Shown here piece after piece: positions 23,646-33,098 of a stretch of DNA of 64,000 bases (within the stretch, counting starts at the first letter, position 1; each line of letters begins with the position of its first letter). Source of the DNA: Sphingomonas gilva (GTDB lineage Bacteria; Pseudomonadota; Alphaproteobacteria; Sphingomonadales; Sphingomonadaceae). Both the position numbers and the translations under genes were made by a program. The notes under the pieces are model-generated. The model did no database searches. It was not told where the DNA came from and was given only the letters and a program-made list of their open reading frames with translations. The stretch spans positions 805,182-869,181 of the forward strand of contig NZ_QWLV01000001.1 of the NCBI RefSeq assembly GCF_003515075.1, given 5' to 3'.

Positions 23646-25189
23646 GACGGCCTTTCGGGAGTAAGGTCCAGCGCGCTGTCGAGCGCGGCGGCAAGATCGG
23701 GATGAAGGTCGGGGCCGACATTCCATCGGCGGTCGATGTGCATGCGGCGGCGGGTCGCCGCGTCATAGGCGGGCCAGGCTGGCTGCCCCTCGGCGGCGGG
23801 GCTTCCGGTCCCGGCGAAGGCGCGCCAGGCGCCGCTGACGTCGGCCGCTATCGCGCGCGTGTCGTCCGTTGCCGGACCGACCATCTCGGGCGCGCGGTCG
23901 ACGGCATCGAACACGAAGGGCAACTCGATCATGTGCGGGCTGGGGCCGACCGATCCCCAGGCGTCGGTCGCCCAGTCGAAGCGGTAGAGATAGGTCGGAG
24001 CGGAACCGGCCGCGGCACGCCGCGCCGCGATGGTGCGGGCAAAGTGTCCGGTCGGGAATTCGGTAAAGATGGCGAGGTAGGTCTCGAACGGCGAAAGCCC
24101 AGGCGCCGCGCCACGCCACGCGGCGAGCAACGGCTCCATGCCATCGCGCAGCACCGGCGCGAGGCGGCGCCGCACCTCGTCCCATTCCATCGCCGGATCG
24201 TTGGGACCGAAGCCCATTCGCGAGAAATAGCTCGCTTCGGTGCGATTGTAGCCGATGATCAGCGGGATATGCGCGGAGATGGCGGGCGCGCCCTGGGCGA
24301 AGGGATCGCGCGGGATCAGCGCGGCATCGACCACCGGGCTGAATATGCCGGGAAAACCCGGCCCGCGCGACGGCATCGCCTTCGTCACGCGCGCCGCCGC
24401 AGCGACGATCGCATCGGCGGGCAGCGCCCGCAGCGCTTCGATGTCCCCCAGCGGAAGATCGAGCTGCGCGAACAGCGCTTCGGTCGCCGCCCGCGCGCGA
24501 TCGCGATCGAGATGCCGCACCCTCGGCCCGCTCTGCATGATCGCGCGGTGGAACAGCGGGACGGCATCGGGCATCGCGAGCAGCGTCGAGATTTTCAGCG
24601 CGCCGCCCGATTCGCCGAACAGGGTGACGCGTTCGGGATCGCCGCCGAATGCCGCGATATTGTCCCTGATCCAGCGCAGCGCCGCGACGATGTCGGCGAT
24701 CCCGGCGTTGGCGGCGCCGGCGAACGCCGGATCGAACGACTCGAGATCGAGAAACCCGAGCGCGCCGAGGCGGTGATTGAGGCTGACCACCACCATGTCG
24801 CGACGCGCCAGCCGATCGCCCTCGAACAACGGCGCGGAGCCCGAGCCGCTGCCGAACCCGCCGGTATGAAGCCAGACCATGACCGGTCGCCGGCAATGGT
24901 CCGCCGCCTCCGCCGTCCAGATGTTCAGCGCGAGGCAATCCTCATCGGTGCCGATCTCGCGACCGTCCACCCAGATCGGCGGCGGCCGATCGGGACGGCC
25001 GCGCATCGGCTGCGGGCAGCTTGGCGCATAGGCCAACGCGTCACGGACGCCGGCCCAGGGAGTTACGGAGATGGGAGCCTGAAAGCGCTCGGCGCGGGCG
25101 TAGGGAATGCCGCGGAACCAGAGCATCCCATTGATCCGTTCGCCGCGCACGCGCCCGGCGGCGGTCTCGACGATCGGCGCGTCCGTCAC
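23642..25189 (-). CDS. Type-B carboxylesterase, cytoplasmic
   Basis: 515 aa from a GTG at 25189 that overlaps the preceding CoA-transferase stop as GTGA. Carboxylesterase/lipase features are the early FRGIPYA, the EDCLALNIW block (84-91), oxyanion loop HTGGFGSGSGS (108-118) and S194 in FGESGG. There is no signal peptide, unlike the second type-B esterase at 43481-45109, so it should act on an ester already taken into the cytoplasm. It is flanked by two CoA-transferases, suggesting that the acid it releases becomes a CoA ester by transfer rather than ATP-driven ligation. Substrate unknown. Confidence 0.92.
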   Translation of the reverse strand: MTDAPIVETAAGRVRGERINGMLWFRGIPYARAERFQAPISVTPWAGVRDALAYAPSCPQPMRGRPDRPPPIWVDGREIGTDEDCLALNIWTAEAADHCRRPVMVWLHTGGFGSGSGSAPLFEGDRLARRDMVVVSLNHRLGALGFLDLESFDPAFAGAANAGIADIVAALRWIRDNIAAFGGDPERVTLFGESGGALKISTLLAMPDAVPLFHRAIMQSGPRVRHLDRDRARAATEALFAQLDLPLGDIEALRALPADAIVAAAARVTKAMPSRGPGFPGIFSPVVDAALIPRDPFAQGAPAISAHIPLIIGYNRTEASYFSRMGFGPNDPAMEWDEVRRRLAPVLRDGMEPLLAAWRGAAPGLSPFETYLAIFTEFPTGHFARTIAARRAAAGSAPTYLYRFDWATDAWGSVGPSPHMIELPFVFDAVDRAPEMVGPATDDTRAIAADVSGAWRAFAGTGSPAAEGQPAWPAYDAATRRRMHIDRRWNVGPDLHPDLAAALDSALDLTPERPS

Positions 25190-26376
25190 CCGAAGGCGCC
25201 CTCCTCGCGAAGCCTGGCGATCTCATCCGGCGCGATGCCGAGCTCGCCCAGCACCGCATCGGTGCTTTCGCCCAGGCGCGGCACGGGCCCCGGTTCGATC
25301 GGCCCGCTTTCGAGCAGGAAGCCGGGGCCGACGGCGACCAGCGGCTTGTCCGATCCGGGGATCTCCGCCTCGTGGAACAGCGCGCGCTCCTGGAAATGCG
25401 GATGGCTGGCGATCTGCTCGATATCGCGGATCCTCGATACGGGAACCTTCGCCGCCGCCAGGCGGGGCTCAAGCTCCTCGGCCGATTGCGTCAGGAAGAA
25501 ATCGGTCAGCCACGCCTTCAGCGCATCATAATTTTCGACGCGCAGTTTGTGCGTCGCGAAGCGGGGATCATCCAGGATCTCGGGATGGCCGACGACATCG
25601 AGGAACGCCTTGATCTGATCCTGGTGATTGGCGCCCAGCGCGATCCAGCCGTCGCGCGTCTGGTAGAATTCCGACGTCGCGACCAGCCGGAAACCACGGT
25701 TGGCCATCGATTTCGGCGCGACGCCCGTCCAGAAATAGGTCGAGACGTTGGTGTTCATCAGCCGCAGCGCGGAATCGAGCATGGCGACGTCGATCGTCTC
25801 GCCCTCGCCGGTCACATGCCGCTTCTGCAGCGAGGCGAGGATCGCCATCACCCCGACATAGCCGCTGAACGCGTCGATCAGCGGAATGCCGATCATCTTC
25901 GGTCCATCGACCGCGGCGTTCAGCATCGCCAGGCCCGACATCGCCTGGACGATATGGTCGTAGGCGCCCCAGTTACGTAGGCTGCCCGTCTGGCCGAAGC
26001 CGGTGATGGAGGCGTAGATCAGCCGGGGATTGCGCGCACGCAGCACATCCGGGCCATAGCCCAGCCTCTTGAGCACGCCGGGGCGAAAATTCTCGACGAC
26101 GATATCGACCGTTTCGGCCATCTGCAGCAGCACCTCGCGCGCGGCGGGGTGCTTCAGATCGGCGACGATCGATCGCTTGCCGTTGTTCACCGCGCCGAAC
26201 GGCGTGCTCATCAGCGGCGGGCCGGCATGCTCGGTATAGCTTCTCAATGAATCGCCAACGCCGGGTTTCTCGACCTTGATCACCTCTGCGCCCAGCAGGG
26301 CGAGCATGCCGGTGCAGGTCGGTCCGGAGATCGCGTGCGTGAAGTCGAGCACGCGGACGCCTTCCAGCGCCTTCAT
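25186..26376 (-). CDS. Class III CoA-transferase (paralogue of 4093-5283)
   Basis: 396 aa, exactly the length of the protein at 4093-5283 and similar along its whole length (MKALEGVRVLDFTHAISGPT, YASITGFGQTG, GAYDHIVQAMSG, RGFRLVATSEFYQT, GANHQDQIKAFL). Asp168 in IPLIDAFSG is the catalytic aspartate. The chosen ATG at 26376 aligns with its paralogue; the frame is open further upstream but without family sequence. It is placed directly after the TonB receptor gene (37 bp), with the esterase overlapping downstream. The two paralogues probably handle related acyl groups in two substrate-specific branches. Confidence 0.92.
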   Translation of the reverse strand: MKALEGVRVLDFTHAISGPTCTGMLALLGAEVIKVEKPGVGDSLRSYTEHAGPPLMSTPFGAVNNGKRSIVADLKHPAAREVLLQMAETVDIVVENFRPGVLKRLGYGPDVLRARNPRLIYASITGFGQTGSLRNWGAYDHIVQAMSGLAMLNAAVDGPKMIGIPLIDAFSGYVGVMAILASLQKRHVTGEGETIDVAMLDSALRLMNTNVSTYFWTGVAPKSMANRGFRLVATSEFYQTRDGWIALGANHQDQIKAFLDVVGHPEILDDPRFATHKLRVENYDALKAWLTDFFLTQSAEELEPRLAAAKVPVSRIRDIEQIASHPHFQERALFHEAEIPGSDKPLVAVGPGFLLESGPIEPGPVPRLGESTDAVLGELGIAPDEIARLREEGAFG

Positions 26377-26413
26377 CGCAGCCGCTCGCGCATGGTATTT
26401 CGGCCGATCGTCA

Positions 26414-29134
26414 TCAGAATTTCTTCTCCAGAACCAGGGTGAACATGCGGCCGAACAGGCTCGCCGCACTCGCGTCAACACCACCTTGAATATTGACGAA
26501 CGGCGGGTCGGTATCGAACACGTTGGTGACCTCCAGGCTGACGCCCAGCCCTTCGAGCCAGGGCGATCCCTGTTCGAATTCGTAGCCGACGCGCAGATCG
26601 AGCGTCGCGTTCGCGTCGATCTTCTCGTCCGGCGTGACGAGGTTGTTGGTGTAGCCGTTCAGGAACCTGAGCGTCGCCGATGCCGCCCAGCCGGCGTTCG
26701 ACCAGCCGGCATCCGCGTTGAAGCGGAAACGCGGTGGATAGTAGATGGTGTTGAGCACGTTCTGCGCCGGCGCGGCGTCGGTCACCTTGATATCGTACTG
26801 CGTGACCAGCGTCCCGCCGACCGAGGCGTAGATATCACCCCAGTCGAGCCGCTTGTCGTAGCTCAGCACGAAATCGAAGCCGGCCGCCTGCGTGGCGCTC
26901 AGGTTCGACGGCCGACCGTCGAAGATGAAATCCACCTGCGCGGGCAGGACGCCGTTGATCCGAAGCCCGGAATTGGCGATCAGATCGTCCACCTGCTGCT
27001 GCGTCGGGTTGCGGATCACCGTGCCTGCGAAGAGCGGGTTGACCAGCACCGTATTGATTGCGGGCGCCGTGATCTGGCCGGTGTAATCGAGGTTGAAATA
27101 GGTGGCGGTCAGCGTGAGGTCGCTGGTGGGCCGCCATTCGGCGCCGATCGTCCAGGTGGTCGCCTCCTCCGGGCTCAGGCCCGGATTGCCGTCGTTGATC
27201 TGAAGGCCCGTGCTCGATCCGGTCGGCGAACTCGGATCGGGCTGGGTCGTGACGACCAGCGCGGCCCCCGATTTCGGCGACAGCGTATCGCTGAGGTAGG
27301 GCGCCTTGAACGACGTGCCGTAGCTGCCCTTGAAGGTCAGGTCGCGCACCGGCGACCAGTTCACCCCGAACTTCGGATTGAAGGTGCCGCCGACGTCCGA
27401 ATAGTCGTCGTACCGGCCGGCGAGCGACAGCTCCAGGCGCTCGAACCCCGGCGTGGCATTGGCCGATCCGAAGAGCGGAACGTAAAGCTCCGCATAGCCG
27501 GAATGGATGCTGCGCTGGTTCTGCGCCACCGTCGTGACGGGCGCGGCCTGGGTTCCGCGGTTACTCTCACCGCGGAAGTGCATCCGGGTATAGTCGAACC
27601 CGGCCGCCAGCCGCACCGCGCCGCCGGAAATGTCGAACAGCGTGCCGCTTAGCTCCGCCTGGCTCGAAAATATCCTGCTGCGCGGGCGCGAGTTGAAATA
27701 GCTCGAGAACACCGCGTCGCGCACGGCTTGGCTGTTGCCGCCGCCGAAGGGATTGAACGCCGTTGCCGGATCGGTGCTGTTGAGCGCCGCGGTCAACGCC
27801 GCGGGCAGGGCGAAGAACGCGTTCACCACATCGGAGCTGTGCGCCCAGTTCGCCGTCGTCGACACCTTCCATGTGCCGCCGAGCTCAAGGTCCGCGCCGA
27901 TCGTCGCGAGGTGCGACTTGCTGAGGCCGCTGAAGGCGAGCGGCGCATCCGCGCCGAAGAAATACTGGACGACGACCGACGAGGGATCGGTCCCTGGCGG
28001 CGCGACGAAATAGGGATTGGTGCTGGGCACCGTCAGGTTGGCGACGCTGCTGGTGGAGCCTTGCTGCGTGTCGTTCGCGTCGAAGCGCCGTTCCGCATAG
28101 AAGCCACGCGCGAAGACCGAGAGACCGGGCGTCAGCTCCTGGGTGATGCTCGCATAGCCGGCATTGCGTTCCTGCTGCCCCAATATGTCGCCCAGCCGGT
28201 AGACCTCGCACAGGTTGCGGGTGTTGGGCACGAGCTGGTCCGCATTGGCGCTCGTCACCCCGCCTTCGGGGATCGCGTAGGGAATCCCGTCGACGATGAT
28301 GTTGCCCGGGTTGCACTGCTGGCTGCGATAATCGTCGCCGCCGCGATCGGTGAGGTCGGAGCGGTAATAGTCGCGATCGACCCCGCGCAGCCGCGAGTTG
28401 TAATCATGCTGGAACGCGACGATCAGGCCGCCATTGTCCCAATCGACGCCGCCCATGATCGAAAGCTGGCGCTGCGAATAATCGTCGGCTTCCGACAGGC
28501 GCGCGCGCGCGACGAGGCCGTCATAACGGGTGCGCGGTATGAAGTTGACCACGCCGGCCACCGCGTCGGAGCCGTAGATCGCCGAAGCGCCGTCGGCGAC
28601 AACCTCGACACGTTCGAGCACCGAGGACGGGATGCTGGCCGGGTCGGTCTGCGCGCCGTTCAAACCCGACGTTGCGAGCCGCTGGCCGCCGAACAGCACC
28701 AGCGTCGCCTTGGGGCCGACGCCGCGCAGGTTGATCGCGCCGGTGCGGGTCGCGTTGCTCGATGAAACGCCGGGGCCGACGACCCCGCTGACCGATTCGT
28801 TGATGCCCGCGCCGGAGACCTGCGGCACGCGGCGCAGCAGGTCGACGACGTTGGTCGCCGGCGTCTTCTCGAGGCTTTCGGAGCCGAGGGTGATCACGCT
28901 CGAGCCGACCGGGGCGACCCCGCGGATCCGGCTGCCGGTGACGATGATATCCTCGGCGGTCGTTTCCTCGGGCGTTGGCTCGGCAATGTCCTGCGGCGGC
29001 GCGTTCACGCCGGCGGCCGGCTGGGCGGCGTCCTGGGCCAACGCAGTTCCCGATGCTCCGCACATCAGGGCGGCCGTCGTCAGCGCGAGCGCGCGGCGGG
29101 TGCGCCTGCGCGGCGTGCACAATCCTTTCATCAT
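26414..29134 (-). CDS. TonB-dependent outer-membrane receptor (paralogue of 7999-10740)
   Basis: 906 aa from the ATG at 29134 with GGAGAGGAGC upstream. A twin-basic signal peptide ends TALAQ, then comes an acidic linker, TonB box-like IIVTGSRIRG, plug blocks AINLRGVG and DGASAIYGSDAVAGVVNFI, and a C-terminal barrel ending TLVLEKKF. Similarity to the receptor at 7999 is global, including CNPGNI, NPYFVAPPGT and FNPFGGGNSQAV, so the two were probably produced by duplication and serve related ligands. It heads the five-gene minus-strand operon ending in the MFS transporter. Confidence 0.95.
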   Translation of the reverse strand: MMKGLCTPRRRTRRALALTTAALMCGASGTALAQDAAQPAAGVNAPPQDIAEPTPEETTAEDIIVTGSRIRGVAPVGSSVITLGSESLEKTPATNVVDLLRRVPQVSGAGINESVSGVVGPGVSSSNATRTGAINLRGVGPKATLVLFGGQRLATSGLNGAQTDPASIPSSVLERVEVVADGASAIYGSDAVAGVVNFIPRTRYDGLVARARLSEADDYSQRQLSIMGGVDWDNGGLIVAFQHDYNSRLRGVDRDYYRSDLTDRGGDDYRSQQCNPGNIIVDGIPYAIPEGGVTSANADQLVPNTRNLCEVYRLGDILGQQERNAGYASITQELTPGLSVFARGFYAERRFDANDTQQGSTSSVANLTVPSTNPYFVAPPGTDPSSVVVQYFFGADAPLAFSGLSKSHLATIGADLELGGTWKVSTTANWAHSSDVVNAFFALPAALTAALNSTDPATAFNPFGGGNSQAVRDAVFSSYFNSRPRSRIFSSQAELSGTLFDISGGAVRLAAGFDYTRMHFRGESNRGTQAAPVTTVAQNQRSIHSGYAELYVPLFGSANATPGFERLELSLAGRYDDYSDVGGTFNPKFGVNWSPVRDLTFKGSYGTSFKAPYLSDTLSPKSGAALVVTTQPDPSSPTGSSTGLQINDGNPGLSPEEATTWTIGAEWRPTSDLTLTATYFNLDYTGQITAPAINTVLVNPLFAGTVIRNPTQQQVDDLIANSGLRINGVLPAQVDFIFDGRPSNLSATQAAGFDFVLSYDKRLDWGDIYASVGGTLVTQYDIKVTDAAPAQNVLNTIYYPPRFRFNADAGWSNAGWAASATLRFLNGYTNNLVTPDEKIDANATLDLRVGYEFEQGSPWLEGLGVSLEVTNVFDTDPPFVNIQGGVDASAASLFGRMFTLVLEKKF

Positions 29135-29303
29135 CGGTGCTCCTCTCCTCCGATGTGCCGGCCGCTGGCGTCGCATGCGCCTCCGGTCCGGGTCAGCCGC
29201 GCCCGTTCGGGTCCTGGCGCGAGGAGGTGTGACATGGCCGATCCGGCCTTGCCCAACACGTTAAGGCTATGGGGGTATGCGCATGGCGCGTGGCCCCCGG
29301 CGG

Positions 29304-30227
29304 CTATGGCGAAAGCAGTACGCGCGGCCGATCGACCCCCGTCGCCGCCCCGCATTCGCGCTTGACGAGTTCCTCGATCAGCCCGGCGACGGCGGCCACG
29401 CTGCGGATCGAGGTCGATCCGCGGCGCAGGCAAAGCGACATTATGCGGCAGGGCGGCGGATCAGCCGCCGGCGCTACCGATACTTCGCCGCGGGCGAGCT
29501 CGGGCAGGATCGCCGCGCGGGGCAGAACGGTGACGCCAAGGCCCCGCTGGACGGCTTGCAGGACGAGTGCGAGCGAGCCGATCTCCGCAGCGATCCGCGG
29601 CTGCAAGTCGCTGCCCTGAAAGATCGTCGCCAGCACGCCGTGCACCGCGCTCTGCGCGCGCGTCACGATCCACGGCAGCTCAGCGAGCGCGGCGATGTCC
29701 GTCGGCGGTGGCGGCGCGCCCGCGCTCTGGACGAGGACCAACTCCTCGCGGAACAGCCGCGTCACCTGCACGCTCGCATCGGCGCTCTCGACCGGCGCGA
29801 GGGCGAGATCGATCGTCCCGGCGTGGAGTTGCGCCAGCAGGTTGCTCCCGCTGTTCACCTGCAGGCTGATCTGGGGATAGCGGGCAAGGGTTTCGGCGAC
29901 GAGCGCGATCCCGATGAACCGCTCATGGCTTGGCGGCAGGCCGATCGCCACCGATCCGGTGAGGCCGCCGCCGTCCACGCCGACGTCGAACCTGAGGCCG
30001 GAAACCTGCCGGACGATGATCTGGGCGCGGGTATAGAGCGATCGGCCGGCTTCGGTCAGTCGAATCCCATGCGGGGAGCGCTCCACCAGCTGGCAACGAA
30101 GCTCATGTTCCAGAATGGCGAGCTGGCGGCTCATGGCCGGCTGGGCGATCTCCAGGTTCTGCGCCGCCTTGCTGATGCTGCCGGCATCGGCGATGTGCAG
30201 GAAATATTCGAGGCGCCGGGTCTCCAT
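29304..30227 (-). CDS. LysR-family transcriptional regulator
   Basis: 307 aa when started at METRRLEYF, the usual LysR N-terminus. A TTG at 30269 with GAGGGAG just upstream would add 14 residues and has the better ribosome site, so the start is unsettled. The winged helix spans RLEYFLHIADAGSISKAAQNLEIAQPAMSRQLAILE, followed by GIRLTEAGRSLY and a substrate-binding domain ending GLGVTVLPRAAILPELARGEV, as in CbbR/NAC-type members. It lies upstream of, and in the same direction as, the TonB/CoA-transferase operon, and is separated from the broken cyclase gene by an AT-richer spacer. It probably controls the minus-strand operon. Confidence 0.93.
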   Translation of the reverse strand: METRRLEYFLHIADAGSISKAAQNLEIAQPAMSRQLAILEHELRCQLVERSPHGIRLTEAGRSLYTRAQIIVRQVSGLRFDVGVDGGGLTGSVAIGLPPSHERFIGIALVAETLARYPQISLQVNSGSNLLAQLHAGTIDLALAPVESADASVQVTRLFREELVLVQSAGAPPPPTDIAALAELPWIVTRAQSAVHGVLATIFQGSDLQPRIAAEIGSLALVLQAVQRGLGVTVLPRAAILPELARGEVSVAPAADPPPCRIMSLCLRRGSTSIRSVAAVAGLIEELVKRECGAATGVDRPRVLLSP

Positions 30228-30538
30228 GCGCTTCAGGTCGTGTGGGATGCGCGAACCATCGCGAGCCAATATCTCCCTCGGGCAAGCTCGCCCGCCGAGA
30301 TGTCGGGCGGCAAAAACTGTAATACTATAAAGCTATCTTTTGGCAATATGGTTTGCGTCGCGGCCCATCTGCCGAAAGCGCACCACGCTTTCGCCGCCGG
30401 TCGAACAGCGAGGGTCGATTCAGATCAGCGAGATGTTGTGCTGGAGCGGGTGAGAGGAATTGTACTTTGTCACACGTGGCCGAAGGCTAAAATATAGTGC
30501 TGCATTAAAGGTGCTTCGCCGCGACGGGACGCGATTGG
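30228..30538. other. Spacer between LysR and broken cyclase gene
   Basis: About 310 bp without a supported gene. The part at 30310-30350 is AT-rich and includes a TTGGCAA half-site (30340-30346) like those at 1688-1694 and 7917-7924. It probably holds the LysR promoter and autoregulatory site. The missing N-terminal part of the cyclase-family gene is not found here in any frame. Confidence 0.5.
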
Positions 30539-30996
30539 ATGGTGGTGGACGGGCATGTCGCGAGCGCCGAGGCCGTCATCGCATGCCTCGACCGGACCGG
30601 GACCGAACTGCAGCGCGGCGACGTTTGCTGGTGCGCACCGGCTGGCTGCGCGCCTTTCTGGACGCAGCGCCCGCCGAACGGCTATCGCTGTTCCGCGACC
30701 GCACCTATTCGGGTCTGTCGGGTGGAGAGGATATGTGGGAATTGCTTTGGGACCGGCGTGTCGCCGCGGTCGCCGCTGACAATGTGACGGTCGAGGTCTT
30801 TCCGATCACCGGCAAGCCGATGAGCCTGCATCTGTCGATCGCGCGGCTCGGCATGAAGCTGGGCGAGATGTTCGATCTGGAAGCGCTGGCGGACGATTGC
30901 GCCGCGGGCGGCAGCTACGCGGGCTTCTTCACCTCGATGCCGCTCAACATGCGCGGCGGCGTGGGATCGCCGTCCAACGCGATGGCGATCGTCTGA
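30539..30996 (+). pseudogene. Remnant of a cyclase-family (kynurenine formamidase-like) hydrolase, truncated and frameshifted
   Basis: Reading from 30539 gives VVDGHVASAEAVIACLDRTG then TELQRGDV. The family continuation LLVRTGWLRAFLDAA is in another frame from about 30624, consistent with one lost base inside GACGTTTGCTG. After the shift the sequence is a good C-terminal half: VAADNVTVEVFP, LHLSIARLGMKLGEMFDLEAL, GFFTSMPLNMRGGVGSPSNAMAIV. The first hundred or so residues, with the HxGTHxD metal motif of this family, are missing. The broken end suggests a deletion next to the LysR promoter. The stop overlaps the following SDR start as TGATG, so the two were once one operon. Confidence 0.7.
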
Positions 30997-31652
30997 TGGG
31001 CGCGGTGATCGTCGCGGGCGGCGCGGGCGTGCTGGGCCAGGCGGTGGCGGCCGAATTGCGGGCGCGGGGCCATCGAGTTGCCATAGTAGACCTTTCGGAA
31101 CCGAGGGAAGGGGGCGATCTGGCTTGCGCCGGCGTCGACCTGACCGATCCGTCGGCGGTCGCCGCGGCGTATCGAACGATCGCCGATTCGCTGGGTGGCA
31201 TTGGCGCGGTGGTCAACGTCGCGGGCGGCTTCCTTTGGGAAAAGGTCGAGAGCGGCGAGGTCGCCAATTGGGACCTGATGTACCGGATGAACGTCCGCAC
31301 CGCGGCGGTCTCCTGCCGCGCGGCATTGCCGCATCTCACCACGAACGGCGGCGCCATCGTCAATGTGGGGGCCGCCGGCGCGACCCAGCCCGGCGTCGGC
31401 ATGGCCCCCTATGCCGCGTCGAAGGCCGGTGTTCGCGCACTGACCGAAAGCCTGGCGCAGGAACTGAAAGGGGCATGCGTGCGCGTGAACGCGATCCTGC
31501 CCACCATCATCGACACCCCTGCCAACCGGCGCGACATGCCCGATGCCGATCCCGTCGATTGGGTGCGACCGGAGGCGATCGCCAAGGTCGTGGCCTTCCT
31601 GATCTCCGACGATGCCGAGGCGGTCAACGGCGCGTCGATCCTGCTGTCCTAG
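30996..31652 (+). CDS. Short-chain dehydrogenase/reductase
   Basis: 218 aa, shorter than the usual 250. The cofactor motif is GGAGVLGQA (residues 8-16), then NVAGG at about 67-71. The catalytic Ser of classical SDRs is replaced in NVGAAGATQPG, but Y-A-A-S-K is present in APYAASKAGVRALTESLAQEL, followed by VNAILPTIIDTP. It resembles the compact quinonoid-dihydropteridine-reductase-like SDRs. It follows the broken cyclase gene by TGATG overlap; whether it is still expressed depends on transcription through that remnant. Substrate unknown. Confidence 0.85.
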   Translation: MGAVIVAGGAGVLGQAVAAELRARGHRVAIVDLSEPREGGDLACAGVDLTDPSAVAAAYRTIADSLGGIGAVVNVAGGFLWEKVESGEVANWDLMYRMNVRTAAVSCRAALPHLTTNGGAIVNVGAAGATQPGVGMAPYAASKAGVRALTESLAQELKGACVRVNAILPTIIDTPANRRDMPDADPVDWVRPEAIAKVVAFLISDDAEAVNGASILLS

Positions 31653-31733
31653 CATCCTCCTTTGGCTGGCGTCGAACATCGGGCAATTATCCCGGCTGTG
31701 AAAGGCATGGTCGGACGAAGCTGAACGACGCGA

Positions 31734-32696
31734 TCACTGCGTCGCCGGCGCCGGCACGCTGAAGTCGAGTTGCTCCCCGGCGGCGTAGGCGTTCCACTTT
31801 TCGCGAGTGTCGAAGCCGCCCGCGCCCCGGCTCCACGCCGAGCCGGAATAATAGACGAGCGGCGTCCCCGGTGTGACACGGACGATGATCAGATGGTTGT
31901 CGGCGTCATCGCGCACCTCGACGATAGCCGACGGATCGACGCGCAGCGCGATCGCCATCCGGCCATGCGCGTCATCGTCCGGTCCCCACCAGGTCATCAG
32001 CCCCCCAGCGCGATCAATCGTCACCTCGCCGCCGTCGGGCCCGGTCGTCCGCCGGCCGATGCCGATCCCCACCAGCAAGGGTTCGGGGCGGTCGGACGAG
32101 AGCGTCGAGACCATTCGCGTGAAATGCGTGCCGAGCGGCAGGGTGAACCGCCTCGTCTCGCTCACCTGGCGATCGACGCCGACCGGCCAGGGGGCATAGT
32201 CGACTTCGAAATCGGCGGCGTCGCCGCCGCTCGCAAGCACGCGATGCGCGACATAGTTACGCGAGGTCCAAAGCTTGTTGTCGTGCCAGATGCCGAGCCC
32301 ACCCGCTCCGCGGCCGGTGCCGACATTGTAGAAGTCCAACCCTTCGCCGTGATAGCCGTGCTGGTCGCCGGTGCGCAGCTGGCGATCGGCGAATGGCCAA
32401 GGATATTGCTTGCCCCAGCTGTCGATACCGGAGCCCGAAGGCGGCTCGACCGCTTCGAGCGCATGACCATAGATGCGGTGCGCCGTCCGGTCATTCTCCC
32501 ACAGCAGATCGTCGTGGCGATAATCCGCCAGCGTGACCACCGCCGCCGGCGATCGATTCGCCGGCGGCGTCAGCACCGGCGGCTTGGCTGGCATCGCACT
32601 CGAAGCTGCTTTCTGCGAGGACGCGGCGCTGTCGCAGCCGGCTATAGCCACCGCGGCAGCCAGCAGAATCGGGGCGGTCAGTCGCGATGAGTTCAC
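31734..32696 (-). CDS. DUF4861 family lipoprotein
   Basis: 320 aa from a GTG at 32696 preceded by GGAGGAAAAG. The signal sequence ends in a lipobox VAIAGC with C21 as the lipidated residue, so the protein is anchored in an envelope membrane. Recognisable segments are RIYGHALEAVEPPSGSGIDSWGKQYPWPF, GLDFYNVGTGRGAGGLGIW and the C-terminal KWNAYAAGEQLDF, which recall DUF4861 proteins found in polysaccharide-utilisation loci. No catalytic role has been assigned as far as I know. It is divergent from the secreted PHP-like protein and near a sulfatase and TonB receptor, so it is probably part of a glycan-type system. Confidence 0.75.
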   Translation of the reverse strand: MNSSRLTAPILLAAAVAIAGCDSAASSQKAASSAMPAKPPVLTPPANRSPAAVVTLADYRHDDLLWENDRTAHRIYGHALEAVEPPSGSGIDSWGKQYPWPFADRQLRTGDQHGYHGEGLDFYNVGTGRGAGGLGIWHDNKLWTSRNYVAHRVLASGGDAADFEVDYAPWPVGVDRQVSETRRFTLPLGTHFTRMVSTLSSDRPEPLLVGIGIGRRTTGPDGGEVTIDRAGGLMTWWGPDDDAHGRMAIALRVDPSAIVEVRDDADNHLIIVRVTPGTPLVYYSGSAWSRGAGGFDTREKWNAYAAGEQLDFSVPAPATQ

Positions 32697-33098
32697 GAGG
32701 CTTTTCCTCCTTGGTCGAAGATGAATGCGGCACGATGACAGGGTCGAGGCGTGGGCGCGAGGATATGCACGATTGCGAGCGCGATGAAACGATCGCGACA
32801 TTACAACGGCCTGTCGCTGCGGCCAGTATCGATTCCGGCCAGCCGGACGGGCGGTCGACCTTGGTCTCGAGTGCGATCTGGCCGACGCGATCCCGATCAA
32901 CCTCGCCGGAACGGACATTAGCGGGCAGGAGGGCCTACTCATTCGAATCGCGAGAGGATTTCGTTTGCGATGCGCACAATGACGACACCACCTGTTCGAT
33001 CGGCGTTCGCTTTGATTTCCGACCGCGGCCTTGCCCGCACGCGTCGCCCCTGAAAGGGTCGCGCGCACAACATCAACGTACCGAAAGGGAGAGAAGTT
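32697..33098. other. Divergent intergenic region
   Basis: About 400 bp between the lipoprotein and the PHP-like protein. No frame encodes a recognisable protein. The ribosome sites of both flanking genes lie at its ends (GGAGG near 32704-32709 on the minus strand, GGGAGAG at 33087-33093 on the plus strand). It presumably contains both promoters, but I see no convincing operator. Confidence 0.5.

Noticed and set aside
30996-31652. Treating the SDR after the broken cyclase as a pseudogene
   Set aside because: Its frame is complete, with cofactor motif, YxxxK and proper end. Only its expression is in doubt.
31660-31710. Short CGGG/CCCG hairpin after the SDR at 30996
   Set aside because: A four-base stem with no T-run is too weak to call a terminator.
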